Shown here in pieces: positions 35,577-45,933 of a stretch of 64,000 nucleotides of DNA. The notes beneath the pieces are model-generated. The model saw only the letters and a program-made list of their open reading frames with translations. It was not told the origin of the DNA and made no database searches. This stretch comes from Paenibacillus camelliae (GTDB taxonomy: Bacteria > Bacillota > Bacilli > Paenibacillales > Paenibacillaceae). The DNA lies in the NCBI RefSeq assembly GCF_023715345.1, contig NZ_JAMBNY010000004.1, positions 186,001 to 250,000 of the forward strand. The letters are read 5' to 3'. Numbering within the stretch: the first letter of the stretch is position 1; the number at the start of each line of letters is the position of its first letter. The position numbers and the translations under genes are program-made.

Positions 35577-37313
35577 ATGCTTCAATTGATGCGTTATTTG
35601 AGGCCGTATCTTTTTACGATTATCGCAATTATTATTTTGATATTAATGCAATCATTAGCGGATTTATATTTACCTACATTAATGTCAGATATCGTGAACA
35701 ATGGGATACTCACAGGCGATACGGGCTACATATGGAAAATGGGTGGCTTTATGCTCGGAGTGTCTATCATCGGGACGATTGTATCCGTGCTTGCAAGCCT
35801 GTATGCCTCAAAGGTTTCATCATCATTCGGTAAGATAGTCCGACATGATGTGTTTGACAAGGTAGAGAGTTTTTCTCTTCAGGAGTTCGACAAGCTCGGT
35901 ACTGCATCATTAATTACGCGTACAACGAATGATATTAATCAGGTGCAGCAGGTTATTTTAATGATTTTGCGCATGATGGTAATGGCGCCGCTTATGTGTA
36001 TCGGCGGAATCATTATGGCACTGTACAAGGATGTACAGCTGTCGATGGTATTATTAGTTGTTCTGCCAGTGCTGGCGCTTGCCATCTTTATTATTGTACG
36101 CTTTGGCATGCCTCACTTTAAGATTATGCAGAAAAAGCTAGATCGCATTAATCTAGTGCTTCGTGAAGGATTAACGGGTATACGCGTTATTCGCGCCTTC
36201 AATCGTACCTCGTTCGAGGCAGGACGCTTTACCGATGCCAACAAAGATCTAATGAATACTGCCGTTAAAGTAAATCAGATTATGGCCTTTATGATGCCGG
36301 TCATGATGCTGATTATGAACGTATGTATTATTGCTATTGTGTGGTTTGGCAGTAAACGTATTGATATGGGACAGATGATGATTGGAGATTTAATGGCATT
36401 TATTCAATACGCGATGCAAATTATGTTCTCATTAGTGATGATGTCCATGATGTTTGTCATGCTGCCAAGAGCACAAGCATCTGCTGTAAGGATTAATGAG
36501 GTCCTCCATACGGAGCCTTCTGTTGTAGACAGCCATGAGCACAATAGAATTGCTGCTAATCCTGCTATGAAAGGAACGATAACCTTTCGTAACGTAAGCT
36601 ATACTTATCCTGGCGCTGAAAAACCAGCCGTACACAACATATCCTTCGAGAGTAAACCAGGCGAAGTGACAGCGATTATCGGGGGAACAGGCTCAGGCAA
36701 AACAACATTGATCAATTTAATTGAGCGCTTCTTCGACTGTGATGAGGGTGAGGTCATGTTGAATGGAGTGGATGTGAAGCGCTGGGGACTTGAGGAGCTT
36801 CGCAATCAGATGGCTTTAGTTCCACAGAAAAATATGATTTATAGTGGTACCATTACGGATAACATCCGTTATGGCAAGGAAGATGCGACGGAGGAAGAGG
36901 TGCGTGAGGCAGCTGCCATTGCTCAGGCGCTCCCATTTATTGAAAGAATGGAGCATGGCTTCGACACGGTGCTATCGCAAGGTGGAACCAATATTTCCGG
37001 TGGTCAGAAGCAGCGCCTATCCATTGCTCGTGCCCTTGTTCGTAAGCCTTCTCTATATTTATTCGATGATAGCTTCTCCGCGCTTGATTACAAGACGGAT
37101 GCTGCACTGCGCAGTGCGCTGAAGGAGCATGTTACGGATGCTGCAATGATTATCGTTGCTCAGCGTGTTAGCACAGTTATGCATGCTGAACAAATTATCG
37201 TGTTGAACGAAGGAGAAATCGTTGGCAAAGGCACGCATCAAGAGCTGCTAGAAACTAGCGATGTCTATCGAGAGATCGTTCAATCGCAGCTGTCAGAGGA
37301 GGAGAGCGCATGA
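35577..37313 (+). CDS. ABC exporter half-transporter, subunit 1 (YfiB-like)
   Basis: Six TM helices (about residues 10-300) are followed by an ATPase domain with Walker A GGTGSGKTT, signature ISGGQKQRLSIARAL and Walker B SLYLFDDSFSALD. The residue after Walker B is Asp in place of the catalytic Glu, so this is the degenerate site half of a heterodimer. It overlaps the next gene by 4 nt (ATGA). The pair resembles YfiBC/LmrCD-type multidrug exporters; the cargo is unknown. Confidence 0.9.
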   Translation: MLQLMRYLRPYLFTIIAIIILILMQSLADLYLPTLMSDIVNNGILTGDTGYIWKMGGFMLGVSIIGTIVSVLASLYASKVSSSFGKIVRHDVFDKVESFSLQEFDKLGTASLITRTTNDINQVQQVILMILRMMVMAPLMCIGGIIMALYKDVQLSMVLLVVLPVLALAIFIIVRFGMPHFKIMQKKLDRINLVLREGLTGIRVIRAFNRTSFEAGRFTDANKDLMNTAVKVNQIMAFMMPVMMLIMNVCIIAIVWFGSKRIDMGQMMIGDLMAFIQYAMQIMFSLVMMSMMFVMLPRAQASAVRINEVLHTEPSVVDSHEHNRIAANPAMKGTITFRNVSYTYPGAEKPAVHNISFESKPGEVTAIIGGTGSGKTTLINLIERFFDCDEGEVMLNGVDVKRWGLEELRNQMALVPQKNMIYSGTITDNIRYGKEDATEEEVREAAAIAQALPFIERMEHGFDTVLSQGGTNISGGQKQRLSIARALVRKPSLYLFDDSFSALDYKTDAALRSALKEHVTDAAMIIVAQRVSTVMHAEQIIVLNEGEIVGKGTHQELLETSDVYREIVQSQLSEEESA

Positions 37314-39214
37314 GTAAAAGCCATAATGCACGTGGCGGAGCAAGTCGCCCGCCAGGACCGGGAGGTCCAGGTGGTCCTCCTGGCATGATGATGCCTGGGG
37401 TAAAGGCTAAAAACTTTAAAGGAACATTGAAGCGACTGTTGGGATATCTTAAACCATTCCGCCTCAGACTCTTTATCGTTTTGATAACGGCAATACTAAG
37501 CACTCTTTTCGCTATTATAAGCCCAAAGATTTTAGGGGAAGCGACGGACGTACTACTGGACGGATGGTTGGCTAAATTCAATAATGAGCCAGGCGCAGCA
37601 ATTGATTTTCAGCGTATTGCTTATATATTAGCAATCCTTGCTGCCCTTTACGTCATCAGCTCACTCTTTGCATTTCTACAGCAGTATTTAATGGCTAGAG
37701 TTGCGCAGAAGGTAGTTTACGACCTGCGCGAAGATGTAAATTCGAAGCTTGGACGACTTCCATTAAGGTTTTTTGATGCAAGATCTAATGGTGATATATT
37801 AAGCCGAATGGTCAATGATGTGGATAACATCGCCAATACCCTTCAGCAAAGCTTAACGCAAATGATCACCTCAGTCGTAACGCTGCTCGGTATTATTATT
37901 ATGATGCTAACGATTAGTCCATTGTTAACATTGATCCTTGTTCTTACGCTACCGCTTAGCTTTGTCGTCATTGCGCTAATTGCCAAGCAGTCACAAAAAC
38001 ACTTCAAAAGCCAACAGGACCAGCTTGGACAGCTGAATGGACATGTTGAAGAGATGTATACAGGACACACGATCATCAAGGCGTTTGGTCGAGAGAAACA
38101 ATCGGTCGAGAAATTCCGCCAAATGAACGAGGTGCTGTATCATTCAAGCTGGAAGGCTCAGTTTATCTCTGGCATTATGTGGCCGTTAATGGGCTTTATC
38201 GGTAATATCGGCTACGTGCTGATTTGTGTAGTCGGCGGTATCCAGATGACAAAAGGAAATATTTCGGTAGGTAACATTCAAGCCTTTATACAATATGCAA
38301 GACAATTTACGCAGCCGATTATGCAGACGGCTAATATCGCTAACATTATTCAATCTACCATTGCTTCTGCTGAACGTGTATTCGAGCTTCTTGATGAAGA
38401 GGAGGAGCAGGAGCAAGCGCAACCGACGAAAAAAATCTCGAATCCGAAGGGAAATGTTTCGTTTGAGCATGTGCAGTTTGGATACAGCGACGATAAGCTG
38501 CTCATGAAGGATTTATCACTTGATGTGAAGAGCGGTCAGATGATCGCTATTGTCGGTCCAACGGGTGCAGGGAAAACTACACTTGTTAATTTGCTTATGC
38601 GCTTCTACAATATTCAAGGCGGTAAGATTACGATTGATGGGGAGCGGATCGAAAGCTTCAATCGTTCGTACGTACGTTCATTGTTCGGTATGGTGCTGCA
38701 GGATACGTGGCTGTTTAATGGCACGATACGAGACAATATTGCCTATGGCCGAGCGGGTGCTACGGAGGACGAAATTATCGCTGCTGCTAAGGCAGCGCAT
38801 GCGGATCATTTTATTCGTACGCTGCCAGAGGGGTATGATACCGTGTTAAATGAGGAAGCATCCAACATCTCCTCAGGACAAAAGCAGCTGCTTACGATCG
38901 CACGAGCGATATTGGCTGATCCACCGATGCTCATTCTAGATGAAGCAACAAGCAGTGTCGATACACGAACAGAGCTGTTTATTCAGCAAGCGATGCATAA
39001 TCTAATGCAGGGAAGAACGAGTTTTGTTATTGCTCATCGACTATCGACAATTAAAGATGCAGACCGTATACTGGTCATGAATCAGGGATCGGTCATCGAG
39101 CAGGGAACGCATGAAGAGCTGTTAGCTGCAGGGGGCTTTTATGCTGATTTGTACCAAAGCCAATTCGCCAATGGTGGAGCTGGTGAAGTTGAAATGGAAG
39201 AGTATCAAAGTTAG
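37310..39214 (+). CDS. ABC exporter half-transporter, subunit 2 (YfiC-like)
   Basis: A Gly/Pro-rich N-terminal tail (PPGPGGPGGPPGM) precedes six TM helices and an ATPase domain with Walker A GPTGAGKTT and Walker B MLILDEATSSVD, which carries the catalytic Glu. The signature reads ISSGQKQLLTIARAI. It is coupled by a 4-nt overlap to subunit 1 and is 634 residues long. Together they should form a heterodimer with one good and one degenerate ATP site. Confidence 0.91.
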   Translation: MSKSHNARGGASRPPGPGGPGGPPGMMMPGVKAKNFKGTLKRLLGYLKPFRLRLFIVLITAILSTLFAIISPKILGEATDVLLDGWLAKFNNEPGAAIDFQRIAYILAILAALYVISSLFAFLQQYLMARVAQKVVYDLREDVNSKLGRLPLRFFDARSNGDILSRMVNDVDNIANTLQQSLTQMITSVVTLLGIIIMMLTISPLLTLILVLTLPLSFVVIALIAKQSQKHFKSQQDQLGQLNGHVEEMYTGHTIIKAFGREKQSVEKFRQMNEVLYHSSWKAQFISGIMWPLMGFIGNIGYVLICVVGGIQMTKGNISVGNIQAFIQYARQFTQPIMQTANIANIIQSTIASAERVFELLDEEEEQEQAQPTKKISNPKGNVSFEHVQFGYSDDKLLMKDLSLDVKSGQMIAIVGPTGAGKTTLVNLLMRFYNIQGGKITIDGERIESFNRSYVRSLFGMVLQDTWLFNGTIRDNIAYGRAGATEDEIIAAAKAAHADHFIRTLPEGYDTVLNEEASNISSGQKQLLTIARAILADPPMLILDEATSSVDTRTELFIQQAMHNLMQGRTSFVIAHRLSTIKDADRILVMNQGSVIEQGTHEELLAAGGFYADLYQSQFANGGAGEVEMEEYQS

Positions 39215-39234
39215 ATTGGAGACGGAAACGACTA

Positions 39235-39603
39235 ATGTATAACATCGAAATAGACCTGGTGGCAGATTGGGTCAGTATTGTGAAGGAAGTTTTTCGCGGA
39301 AGCGGCATCGTGCTAGAGGATGGGTTAACGACAGAGGATATAGCAGAAATATATTTCGCGCAATCGCTGCCTGAGGAGGAGGCTGTCTCTCTTGCTCATG
39401 AAACGCTGAAGCGACTGAAGGAGATGGAGCAGATCATTGCAGCTAACATGGATGAAGTCATCGTGCCTGATATTCGTAATCGTACAGGCTACGAAGGTGA
39501 TACATTCCACTTTAGCTGGGTATTCGATCAAGGCGAGCATATCGTTGAGACCTATTCCGAGTACAGGATTCCGTTAACACAGGAGCCCCAGCAAAGCGAG
39601 TAG
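39235..39603 (+). CDS. Small acidic protein of unknown function
   Basis: A 122-residue soluble acidic protein with no domain I recognise. It starts 20 nt after the exporter operon with GGAG upstream and ends before a strong terminator, so it is probably the third gene of that transcript. No membrane segment or signal peptide is seen. Confidence 0.65.
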   Translation: MYNIEIDLVADWVSIVKEVFRGSGIVLEDGLTTEDIAEIYFAQSLPEEEAVSLAHETLKRLKEMEQIIAANMDEVIVPDIRNRTGYEGDTFHFSWVFDQGEHIVETYSEYRIPLTQEPQQSE

Positions 39604-39611
39604 TTTAATCA

Positions 39612-39667
39612 TAAAAGTAGGCGTCTCCCAGCCATTCTTCCAATGGTCAAAGGAGACGCCTATTTTA
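39612..39667. terminator. Bidirectional terminator between the exporter operon and exoA
   Basis: TAGGCGTCTCC pairs with GGAGACGCCTA, with an inner CCATT/AATGG stem, flanked by AAAA and TTTT. Confidence 0.87.
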
Positions 39668-39673
39668 TTACTG

Positions 39674-40453
39674 CTATGCTTGCTCATCGAGCTGAAGCTT
39701 TAATGTTACCGGACAATGATCACTGCCCATCACATGATCTTCGATCGTGGCCTCGACAATCCCACTTTTCAGCTGCTCTGATACGAGGAAATAGTCGATG
39801 CGCCATCCAATATTTCGCTCGCGAACTTTAGCCATAAAGGACCACCAGGTGAAACGGTCCTCCACCTCTGGGTAGAGATGGCGGAAGCTATCGACAAATC
39901 CTCTCTGCTGAAGGGAGGTCATGCAGCCGCGTTCCTCAAATGTAAAGCCTGAGTTGCCAATATTGGATTTTGCATTTTTCACATCTATGTCAAGATGCGC
40001 AACGTTTAGATCACCACAAATGATGACTGGCTTATTGCTGTTTAGCTCTGTCACATACTCTGCAAAGCGCTCTTCCCACTCTAATCGGTATGGTAATCGG
40101 GAAAGATCACGCTTAGCATTTGGTGTGTAAACGGTAATCAAGTAGAACGACTCATATTCAAGCGTAATGATACGTCCCTCAGGCTCTTCGTTCTGCTCGA
40201 TGCCATAGTGGACAGATAACGGCTCGTGCTTCGTAAAAATCGCTGTACCAGAATAGCCCTTCTTCTGAGCGTAGTTCCAATACTGCTTGTATTCACTACC
40301 AAGATCAAGCTCAATTTGTCCTTCCTGCAGCTTTATTTCTTGTAAGCAGAAGAAGTCTGCATCATAACGATGAAAATGCTCGAGAAAGCCTTTCGTGACA
40401 CAAGCACGCAAGCCATTTACGTTCCAGGAAACAAAGTTAAATTCTTTATTCAT
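39674..40453 (-). CDS. exoA: Exodeoxyribonuclease III
   Basis: An AP endonuclease and 3'-5' exonuclease for base-excision repair. Motifs along 259 residues are NVNGLRA, LQEIK (metal Glu), YSGTAIF, CGDLNVAH (Asp/Asn catalytic) and GSDHCPV (catalytic His). All canonical residues are present. AAAGGAAT lies before the start. It is a single gene convergent to the exporter operon. Confidence 0.95.
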   Translation of the reverse strand: MNKEFNFVSWNVNGLRACVTKGFLEHFHRYDADFFCLQEIKLQEGQIELDLGSEYKQYWNYAQKKGYSGTAIFTKHEPLSVHYGIEQNEEPEGRIITLEYESFYLITVYTPNAKRDLSRLPYRLEWEERFAEYVTELNSNKPVIICGDLNVAHLDIDVKNAKSNIGNSGFTFEERGCMTSLQQRGFVDSFRHLYPEVEDRFTWWSFMAKVRERNIGWRIDYFLVSEQLKSGIVEATIEDHVMGSDHCPVTLKLQLDEQA

Positions 40454-40507
40454 ACGATATTCCTTTATGCGTGCTCAAAAAGACACTTTTTGAACATACT
40501 CTTTTTG

Positions 40508-41191
40508 TTAATAATAGTAGTTATTCGATTCTGAAAACAGTGCGATAGCAAAGACGACGATTAATAGAATAATACCGTATAAAACTGTACCAATAATACT
40601 TGTTACAAGACCGCTAATTGCAAGTCCTTTACCATCCTCTGGTCGTTGCTTTAGTTCTTTAAGCGATAGGGTACTGACGATAATACCAGCAATACCGATA
40701 AAGAAACCGATGTATGGAAGCATAATGGACGCAATACCAAGAATAAGAGAGACGATGGATTTTGTGTTTGTCTTTTTAGCCATATAAACAGGCTGTTGAT
40801 ATGGATAGCCGCCAGGCTGCTGTGGTGGATATTGGTATTGTCCTTGGTTATACTGCCCTTGCTGCTGACCATAAGGCGCTTGCTGATAATGCTGCTGTTG
40901 TTGCTGCTGCGTATATCCGCCTTGACCATAGGGAGCTTGGTCGTAATTTACTTGCTGCCCTTGTTGAAAACCGCCTTGCGGCTGCTGTCCTTGTTGATAC
41001 GAATAAGGATTCTGGGCACCCTGCGGTGTTTGACCAGGTTGATTATATTGCTGCTGGTTAGGATCCTGCTCATAACGAGGCTGTTGTTCCTGTCCAGCTT
41101 GCTGTTGATTCGATTCACCTGCAGTCGAATTCGGTTGGGACGGATTCGCTTGATCGTCAAATGGTCCCCCGTTATTTGATTGCTCGCTCAT
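40508..41191 (-). CDS. DUF4190 membrane protein with Gln-rich N-terminus
   Basis: The first about 140 residues are Gln/Pro/Tyr/Gly-rich repeats (QQGQ, YGQ, PGQ types) and probably disordered. The C-terminal about 85 residues carry two hydrophobic segments with SLILGIASIMLPYIGFF and KGLAISGLVTSIIG, the DUF4190 pattern. AAGGAGG precedes the start. The function is not established. Codon repetition in the Gln-rich part produces long antisense frames that are not genes. Confidence 0.82.
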   Translation of the reverse strand: MSEQSNNGGPFDDQANPSQPNSTAGESNQQQAGQEQQPRYEQDPNQQQYNQPGQTPQGAQNPYSYQQGQQPQGGFQQGQQVNYDQAPYGQGGYTQQQQQQHYQQAPYGQQQGQYNQGQYQYPPQQPGGYPYQQPVYMAKKTNTKSIVSLILGIASIMLPYIGFFIGIAGIIVSTLSLKELKQRPEDGKGLAISGLVTSIIGTVLYGIILLIVVFAIALFSESNNYYY

Positions 41192-41376
41192 TCATAATCC
41201 TCCTTGAGAGATACATAGTTATGTTTTCTATCATAACAAAGAATATGGTAATCAACAATGAACAACCAAATTTTTGAAAGTTATAACAGAAAGTTGACAA
41301 CTGCTGTATCAAGGTTAATAATGCAATTTGTTAAGAACATGTAAAGAGAAGCTTTAATGAAGTAGGGAGTGAGTAA

Positions 41377-43254
41377 ATGAAAGCATTAAGAGCACATCTA
41401 GGACTCGTATGGACCGTAACGTTAATGCTCAAGCTGCTGCTTTTTCGTCACATGGTGTTAAATGATTACTCATGGTACGGGATCGTTTCAGATGCTGCTG
41501 CGGTAGGTCTTATTATGGTAATACCTGCTTGTATATGGACAGGGGCATGGCGCAAAGTAACGCAAACCATTGCAGCAGTTGCCATATCTATACTATGGTT
41601 CGCTGTAGCTATTTATTATAGTTATTACGGAAATGTGCCGACATACTACACATTATCCAACCTCAATCAGGTGGGACAAATTCGGGAAAGCATCGCTTCA
41701 TCCATTGAGCCATATATGCTACTGTTTTTTATTGATTTTGTCATTGTAGCGATTGTGCTGCTCATTTGGCGTGATAAGCAGGAAAAGCGCTCTATCCAAT
41801 GGACAATCTCCAGTCGCAGCATATGGCGGCCTAGAATATATCCGATGCTTACTGCAGTTATATGCCTGCTGGTCGTTATATGTAGCTTATATAGCAGCAG
41901 ACATATTGAGAACAGTCATGCATTAGCCAAAAGACTTGGTGTCATCACCTATCAGCTGGCATTCAACCAGACAAATGCAATGAAAGCTGTTCAACCGTCT
42001 GAGGAGGAGATTAGCGAGCTAAGAAAACAGGTGCAAGCGTGGCTAGACAGCCAAAGCGAGCCGGATCAATTGCTGTATAATGGTGCTGCAGCTGGCAGTA
42101 ATTTAATCGCTATACAAGTCGAAGCGATGCAGAATTTCGTTATTGGACTTGAGGTGAACGGTCAGACGATAACGCCTTACCTTAACCAGCTGGCAGCAGA
42201 GCAGAGTCTGTATTTCCCACATATTTATCAGCAAATCGCTGAAGGCAATACATCGGATGCTGAGTTTATGATGAATACGGGAGCCTACCCTAGCGCGCTG
42301 CAGTCAACGAGCAAGCAGCTAACTGGAAAAAAAGCGTATAGCCTGCCAAGATTGCTTGCACAGCATGGGTATGAGTCGTACACCTTTCATGTGAATGACG
42401 TTACCTTTTGGAACCGTAATGAAATGTATCCCGCATTAGGGTTTACTGATTATTTCGATAAGCCTAGCTTTAAGAATGATGAATTTAACAGCTGGGGGGC
42501 TTCGGATGAACAGCTGTTTAAAGTAGCTCTACAGAACATGCTGGAGCTGGAGCAACGAGATCAACCGTTCTATGCACATCTTGTTACCGTATCTAGTCAT
42601 CATCCCTTTAAAATTCCAGAGCAATATCAAATGTTAAACCTGCCTACTGAGCTTGAAGATACTCAGCTTGGACATTACCTCCAAGCGATTCACTACGTCG
42701 ATCGTCAGCTGGAGCAGTTTATGAAACAGCTAGATGAGCATGGCTTGCTGGAAAAAAGCGTAGTAGCCATATATGGTGATCACTTTGGCTTGCAGCCAAA
42801 GGATAATCCGCCCGAGTGGGTTAGTGAGCAGCTAGGTATTCCATATCACGAGACGATAACAAGGATGAACATTCCATTCTTCATTCATGCTCCTAATGTT
42901 GCTGGAGAAGTGGTTGAGCAGGTAGGCGGACAGGTGGATATGCTGCCGACGGTGTTGAACCTGCTAGGAATAACGGAGAAAGGTTCAGAGCTTATTATAT
43001 TTGGATCTGATCTGCTTAATGTTACGACGAATATTGTCGGTGCTAGATATTATTTGCCAACCGGTAGCTTTTTTAATGATGAGGTACTCTTTATTCCAGG
43101 AGAAGGCTTTAAGGATGGAAAGGCAGTATCTCTAGCGACGTTCGAGCCTGTCGCGCTAACTGATGCGCTGGAGAAGGAATACAACTATATTATTGAATTA
43201 ATGTCAATTTCCGATCAATATACGACGTTATATCCTATTAGAGCTGCAGAATAA
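41377..43254 (+). CDS. LtaS-like sulfatase-superfamily membrane protein (lipoteichoic-acid synthase type)
   Basis: Five TM segments (about residues 5-180) are followed by an extracellular sulfatase-fold domain. Metal and nucleophile landmarks are EAMQNF, the catalytic Thr in EGNTSDAEF, and the DH pair in AIYGDHFGL. LtaS enzymes polymerise glycerol-phosphate from phosphatidylglycerol onto lipid anchors. Length 625 fits. GGGAGTGAG precedes the start. It is followed by an orphan binding protein. Whether it makes lipoteichoic acid or a primed oligomer cannot be told. Confidence 0.88.
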   Translation: MKALRAHLGLVWTVTLMLKLLLFRHMVLNDYSWYGIVSDAAAVGLIMVIPACIWTGAWRKVTQTIAAVAISILWFAVAIYYSYYGNVPTYYTLSNLNQVGQIRESIASSIEPYMLLFFIDFVIVAIVLLIWRDKQEKRSIQWTISSRSIWRPRIYPMLTAVICLLVVICSLYSSRHIENSHALAKRLGVITYQLAFNQTNAMKAVQPSEEEISELRKQVQAWLDSQSEPDQLLYNGAAAGSNLIAIQVEAMQNFVIGLEVNGQTITPYLNQLAAEQSLYFPHIYQQIAEGNTSDAEFMMNTGAYPSALQSTSKQLTGKKAYSLPRLLAQHGYESYTFHVNDVTFWNRNEMYPALGFTDYFDKPSFKNDEFNSWGASDEQLFKVALQNMLELEQRDQPFYAHLVTVSSHHPFKIPEQYQMLNLPTELEDTQLGHYLQAIHYVDRQLEQFMKQLDEHGLLEKSVVAIYGDHFGLQPKDNPPEWVSEQLGIPYHETITRMNIPFFIHAPNVAGEVVEQVGGQVDMLPTVLNLLGITEKGSELIIFGSDLLNVTTNIVGARYYLPTGSFFNDEVLFIPGEGFKDGKAVSLATFEPVALTDALEKEYNYIIELMSISDQYTTLYPIRAAE

Positions 43255-43373
43255 CTTCTAAATATAAAAATTCTGAGAAAAATTTCAGAAAATGATGGAA
43301 ACCTTGCAACCTTTTTCCGATGTGCTACGTTAGTAGATGCAGAGTGAAAAAATTTGAGGGGTGTAAACGCACA

Positions 43374-44873
43374 ATGAAAAAATGGATGAAGACCAGTCTT
43401 GCCGTCTGTATGTCTGCGGCGTTGCTTGCAGGATGCAGCTTTGGAAGTAAAGGCAACAGCGGCAGTGAAACCGAACCGTCAACACTGAAAGTTATGTATT
43501 ACGATGAGAGCTCCTTCTTTTCGGAGTATGGAATGGTATACAGTGCTGTTAATCCAGATGTTGAGATCGAAGTTGTTAACACGAGCAAAATTTATGAGCG
43601 TACGAATGATGGCGAAATTGACTATAATGAAGCGTACTTGCAGTTCATTGAAGAAGAAAAACCGGATGTCATTATGATTGAACCATCTCAGCTAACTTCT
43701 CTCGGAGATGAAGGTAAGCTGTATGACATTGAAAACTTTGTCAATGAAGAGAAGTACAATGCAGCTGGTCTTGTTCCAGGCTTAATTGATTCTATGAAAA
43801 ATCTTGGTAACGGTAAGCTGTACGGAATTCCAACGAGCTTCTATAGTCAAGTGATCTACTATAATAAAGACCTGTTTGATGAATACGGCGTGCCGTACCC
43901 AACCGATCAGATGTCTTGGGCCCAAATCATTGATCTAGCTAAAATGTTCCCTACAGATGGGGAATATCCAGATCGTGTTTACGGCTTGAAAATGGGCTGG
44001 GGACAAGAGCTAAGCGAGATTGTTAATACTCTGTCTCAAGGTGAAAACCTACAAATGTTCAATGCGGATACACTGCAAATGACAATCGATACTCCAGCAT
44101 GGAACTCGTTAGTAGAAACAGCGATTTCTGTAATGAACTCTAATTCTCTTTTCTATGATAACATCATGTGGGAAAATGAAGGTGCTATAAGTAATATGGA
44201 TTATTATGCGCGTGATCCATTCTATTCTGGCAAACTAGCTATGCGTCTAGATGGAAACTACTTGATGCAAGAGCTTGAGAATCTATCAACTTATGCTCAA
44301 AACCCAGATGATTTAATTCAAAACTGGGATATCGTTACGGCTCCGGTAAGCTCAGCTAACCCGGAAGAATCCAGCTATATTAACTATCAAGGTATTTTTG
44401 CTATTAACAGCCAATCAACGAATATCGAGCAAGCTTGGAATTTTATTTCCTATATTACAGGTGACGAATATGCACGTGTGAAATCTAAAGTAACATATGG
44501 CAATATGCCGCTTCGCAGCACGTATATGAAGAAAGACGATGATCGTAACTACGATGCATTCTACAAAGTACGTCCATCCACGTACAACAATACGATGGAT
44601 TATAATAAAGTTCCACAAATCTTCCAATTCGAGTTCTACAGCTTAATGCAGACAGAGCTAGCGAAAGTTAGCAGTGGTGAAACGACGGTTGCTGAAGCAT
44701 TATCTACTTTGCAAATTAAAGGTGATGAGCTTCTTGCACAAGGAATGATGTCTCAGGAAGAAATGGATAAGTACTGGGAAGATAAATACGGTGAAGGTGG
44801 CGGCATGGAAGTATTACCTATGGACGTCGTCGAAACGGAAGAGATCGCTGAAGAAGAGGTAGTTGAGGAGTAA
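43374..44873 (+). CDS. Extracellular solute-binding lipoprotein without adjacent permeases
   Basis: A type 1 binding protein with a signal peptide and lipobox LLAGC, a central fold with YGIPTSFYSQVIYYNKDLFDEYGVP (split: the sugar-binding signature) and an acidic C-terminal tail (EEIAEEEVVEE). I start at the ATG behind GAGGGGTG; the longer frame lacks a site. No ABC permease is adjacent, so it either feeds a distant system or acts in sensing. A terminator follows. Confidence 0.87.
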   Translation: MKKWMKTSLAVCMSAALLAGCSFGSKGNSGSETEPSTLKVMYYDESSFFSEYGMVYSAVNPDVEIEVVNTSKIYERTNDGEIDYNEAYLQFIEEEKPDVIMIEPSQLTSLGDEGKLYDIENFVNEEKYNAAGLVPGLIDSMKNLGNGKLYGIPTSFYSQVIYYNKDLFDEYGVPYPTDQMSWAQIIDLAKMFPTDGEYPDRVYGLKMGWGQELSEIVNTLSQGENLQMFNADTLQMTIDTPAWNSLVETAISVMNSNSLFYDNIMWENEGAISNMDYYARDPFYSGKLAMRLDGNYLMQELENLSTYAQNPDDLIQNWDIVTAPVSSANPEESSYINYQGIFAINSQSTNIEQAWNFISYITGDEYARVKSKVTYGNMPLRSTYMKKDDDRNYDAFYKVRPSTYNNTMDYNKVPQIFQFEFYSLMQTELAKVSSGETTVAEALSTLQIKGDELLAQGMMSQEEMDKYWEDKYGEGGGMEVLPMDVVETEEIAEEEVVEE

Positions 44874-44884
44874 GGATATACGTT

Positions 44885-44932
44885 AACGAGCTAGCTCGTC
44901 ATGAATAGTATTCTGACAGCTAGCTCGTTTTA
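44885..44932. terminator. Terminator between the binding protein and the esterase
   Basis: AACGAGCTAGCT pairs perfectly with AGCTAGCTCGTT, plus an inner GTCA/TGAC, with TTTTACTG after it. It is convergent with the esterase gene and can serve both. Confidence 0.85.
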
Positions 44933-44935
44933 CTG

Positions 44936-45904
44936 TTATTTGCTTTGCAGGTAATCCATAAAGAGCTGTAAACGAATGGTAACCGAAGCTGGAGCTTGCT
45001 CGTGACCAAAGTAGCGGTAGACTTCAATGTTTTTGTCGCATGTAAGATGGTTATATGCAGCAAATATTGTAGACGGTGGTGTAATATCATCGACCAGACC
45101 GACAGTTAACCATGTATAGCATGTGATGCGAGGAGCAAGATTCATAATGTCAAAATAACTTAGCGTTTGCTTCGCATTTACTTCTAACTGAGGCGAACTG
45201 GAATTACGTCTGAAATATTCATTCAGCTCATAGTATGGACCATTAGGCGTCACATCAATAGCGCGCTCAAAGTTGGACAGGTAAGGGTAATCAGCAACGG
45301 CCAATACTGGAGTTTCAGATAGTGCTGCAGCCGCTAATGTAATAGCTCCGCCTTGGCTGCCGCCAGTAACTGCGATACGCGTTGCATCAACCTCAGGCTG
45401 CGCAGCAAGTACGTCTATTGCACGCACAGCATCCATGTAAACAGCTCGGTAGTAATATTCATATTTGTTCTGAATACCTTGAGTCATCCATCCTGTGTTA
45501 TGTCCGTTGCTGGCAACGACATTGTTAATGGAGCCAGCAAATTGTCCACGGCAGAACATACGCAGCACAGCATAGCCCTTTAACGCTAGGTTCACTGCAT
45601 GATGAACATCGCCATCATTGACCCAATTATAGCCATGGTACTCAACAATGCCCGGCAATGGATCGCTTTGTTCAGGGATTGCTAACACACCTTCAATTTG
45701 TGCGTCATTAAAGCCTTGGTAGTATATCCGATAAACCTTTAATCCTTTTACGGGGTAAGCGATTTCATGTCTTTCATAGGAAAGTGGAACCTGCGCCATT
45801 TCAGCTAGTGTTTCCTCCCAGAAGGAATCAAAGTCGGGTGCTGCGGTAGAGCTTGGTTTATAATGTCGCAGCTGCTCAAGCGGCATATCATATGGTTGTG
45901 GCAT
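44936..45904 (-). CDS. Acetyl-xylan esterase / cephalosporin-C deacetylase family
   Basis: An alpha/beta hydrolase of 322 residues. Landmarks are the RGQ segment near the oxyanion region, the nucleophile elbow GGSQGG, the Asp in VDDITPP and the catalytic His in YFGHEQ. These enzymes remove acetyl groups from xylo-oligosaccharides and other acetylated compounds in the cytoplasm. AAAGGAAG precedes the start. The nearby palindrome is a likely operator. No xylanase or xylosidase is adjacent. Confidence 0.9.
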   Translation of the reverse strand: MPQPYDMPLEQLRHYKPSSTAAPDFDSFWEETLAEMAQVPLSYERHEIAYPVKGLKVYRIYYQGFNDAQIEGVLAIPEQSDPLPGIVEYHGYNWVNDGDVHHAVNLALKGYAVLRMFCRGQFAGSINNVVASNGHNTGWMTQGIQNKYEYYYRAVYMDAVRAIDVLAAQPEVDATRIAVTGGSQGGAITLAAAALSETPVLAVADYPYLSNFERAIDVTPNGPYYELNEYFRRNSSSPQLEVNAKQTLSYFDIMNLAPRITCYTWLTVGLVDDITPPSTIFAAYNHLTCDKNIEVYRYFGHEQAPASVTIRLQLFMDYLQSK

Positions 45905-45933
45905 AGCATGTACTTCCTTTCATATATAATTGA

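Noticed and set aside
40796-41179. Long antisense frames opposite the DUF4190 gene
   Set aside because: They come from the Gln-rich low-complexity codons on the other strand; the DUF4190 reading frame has a clear start site and domain.
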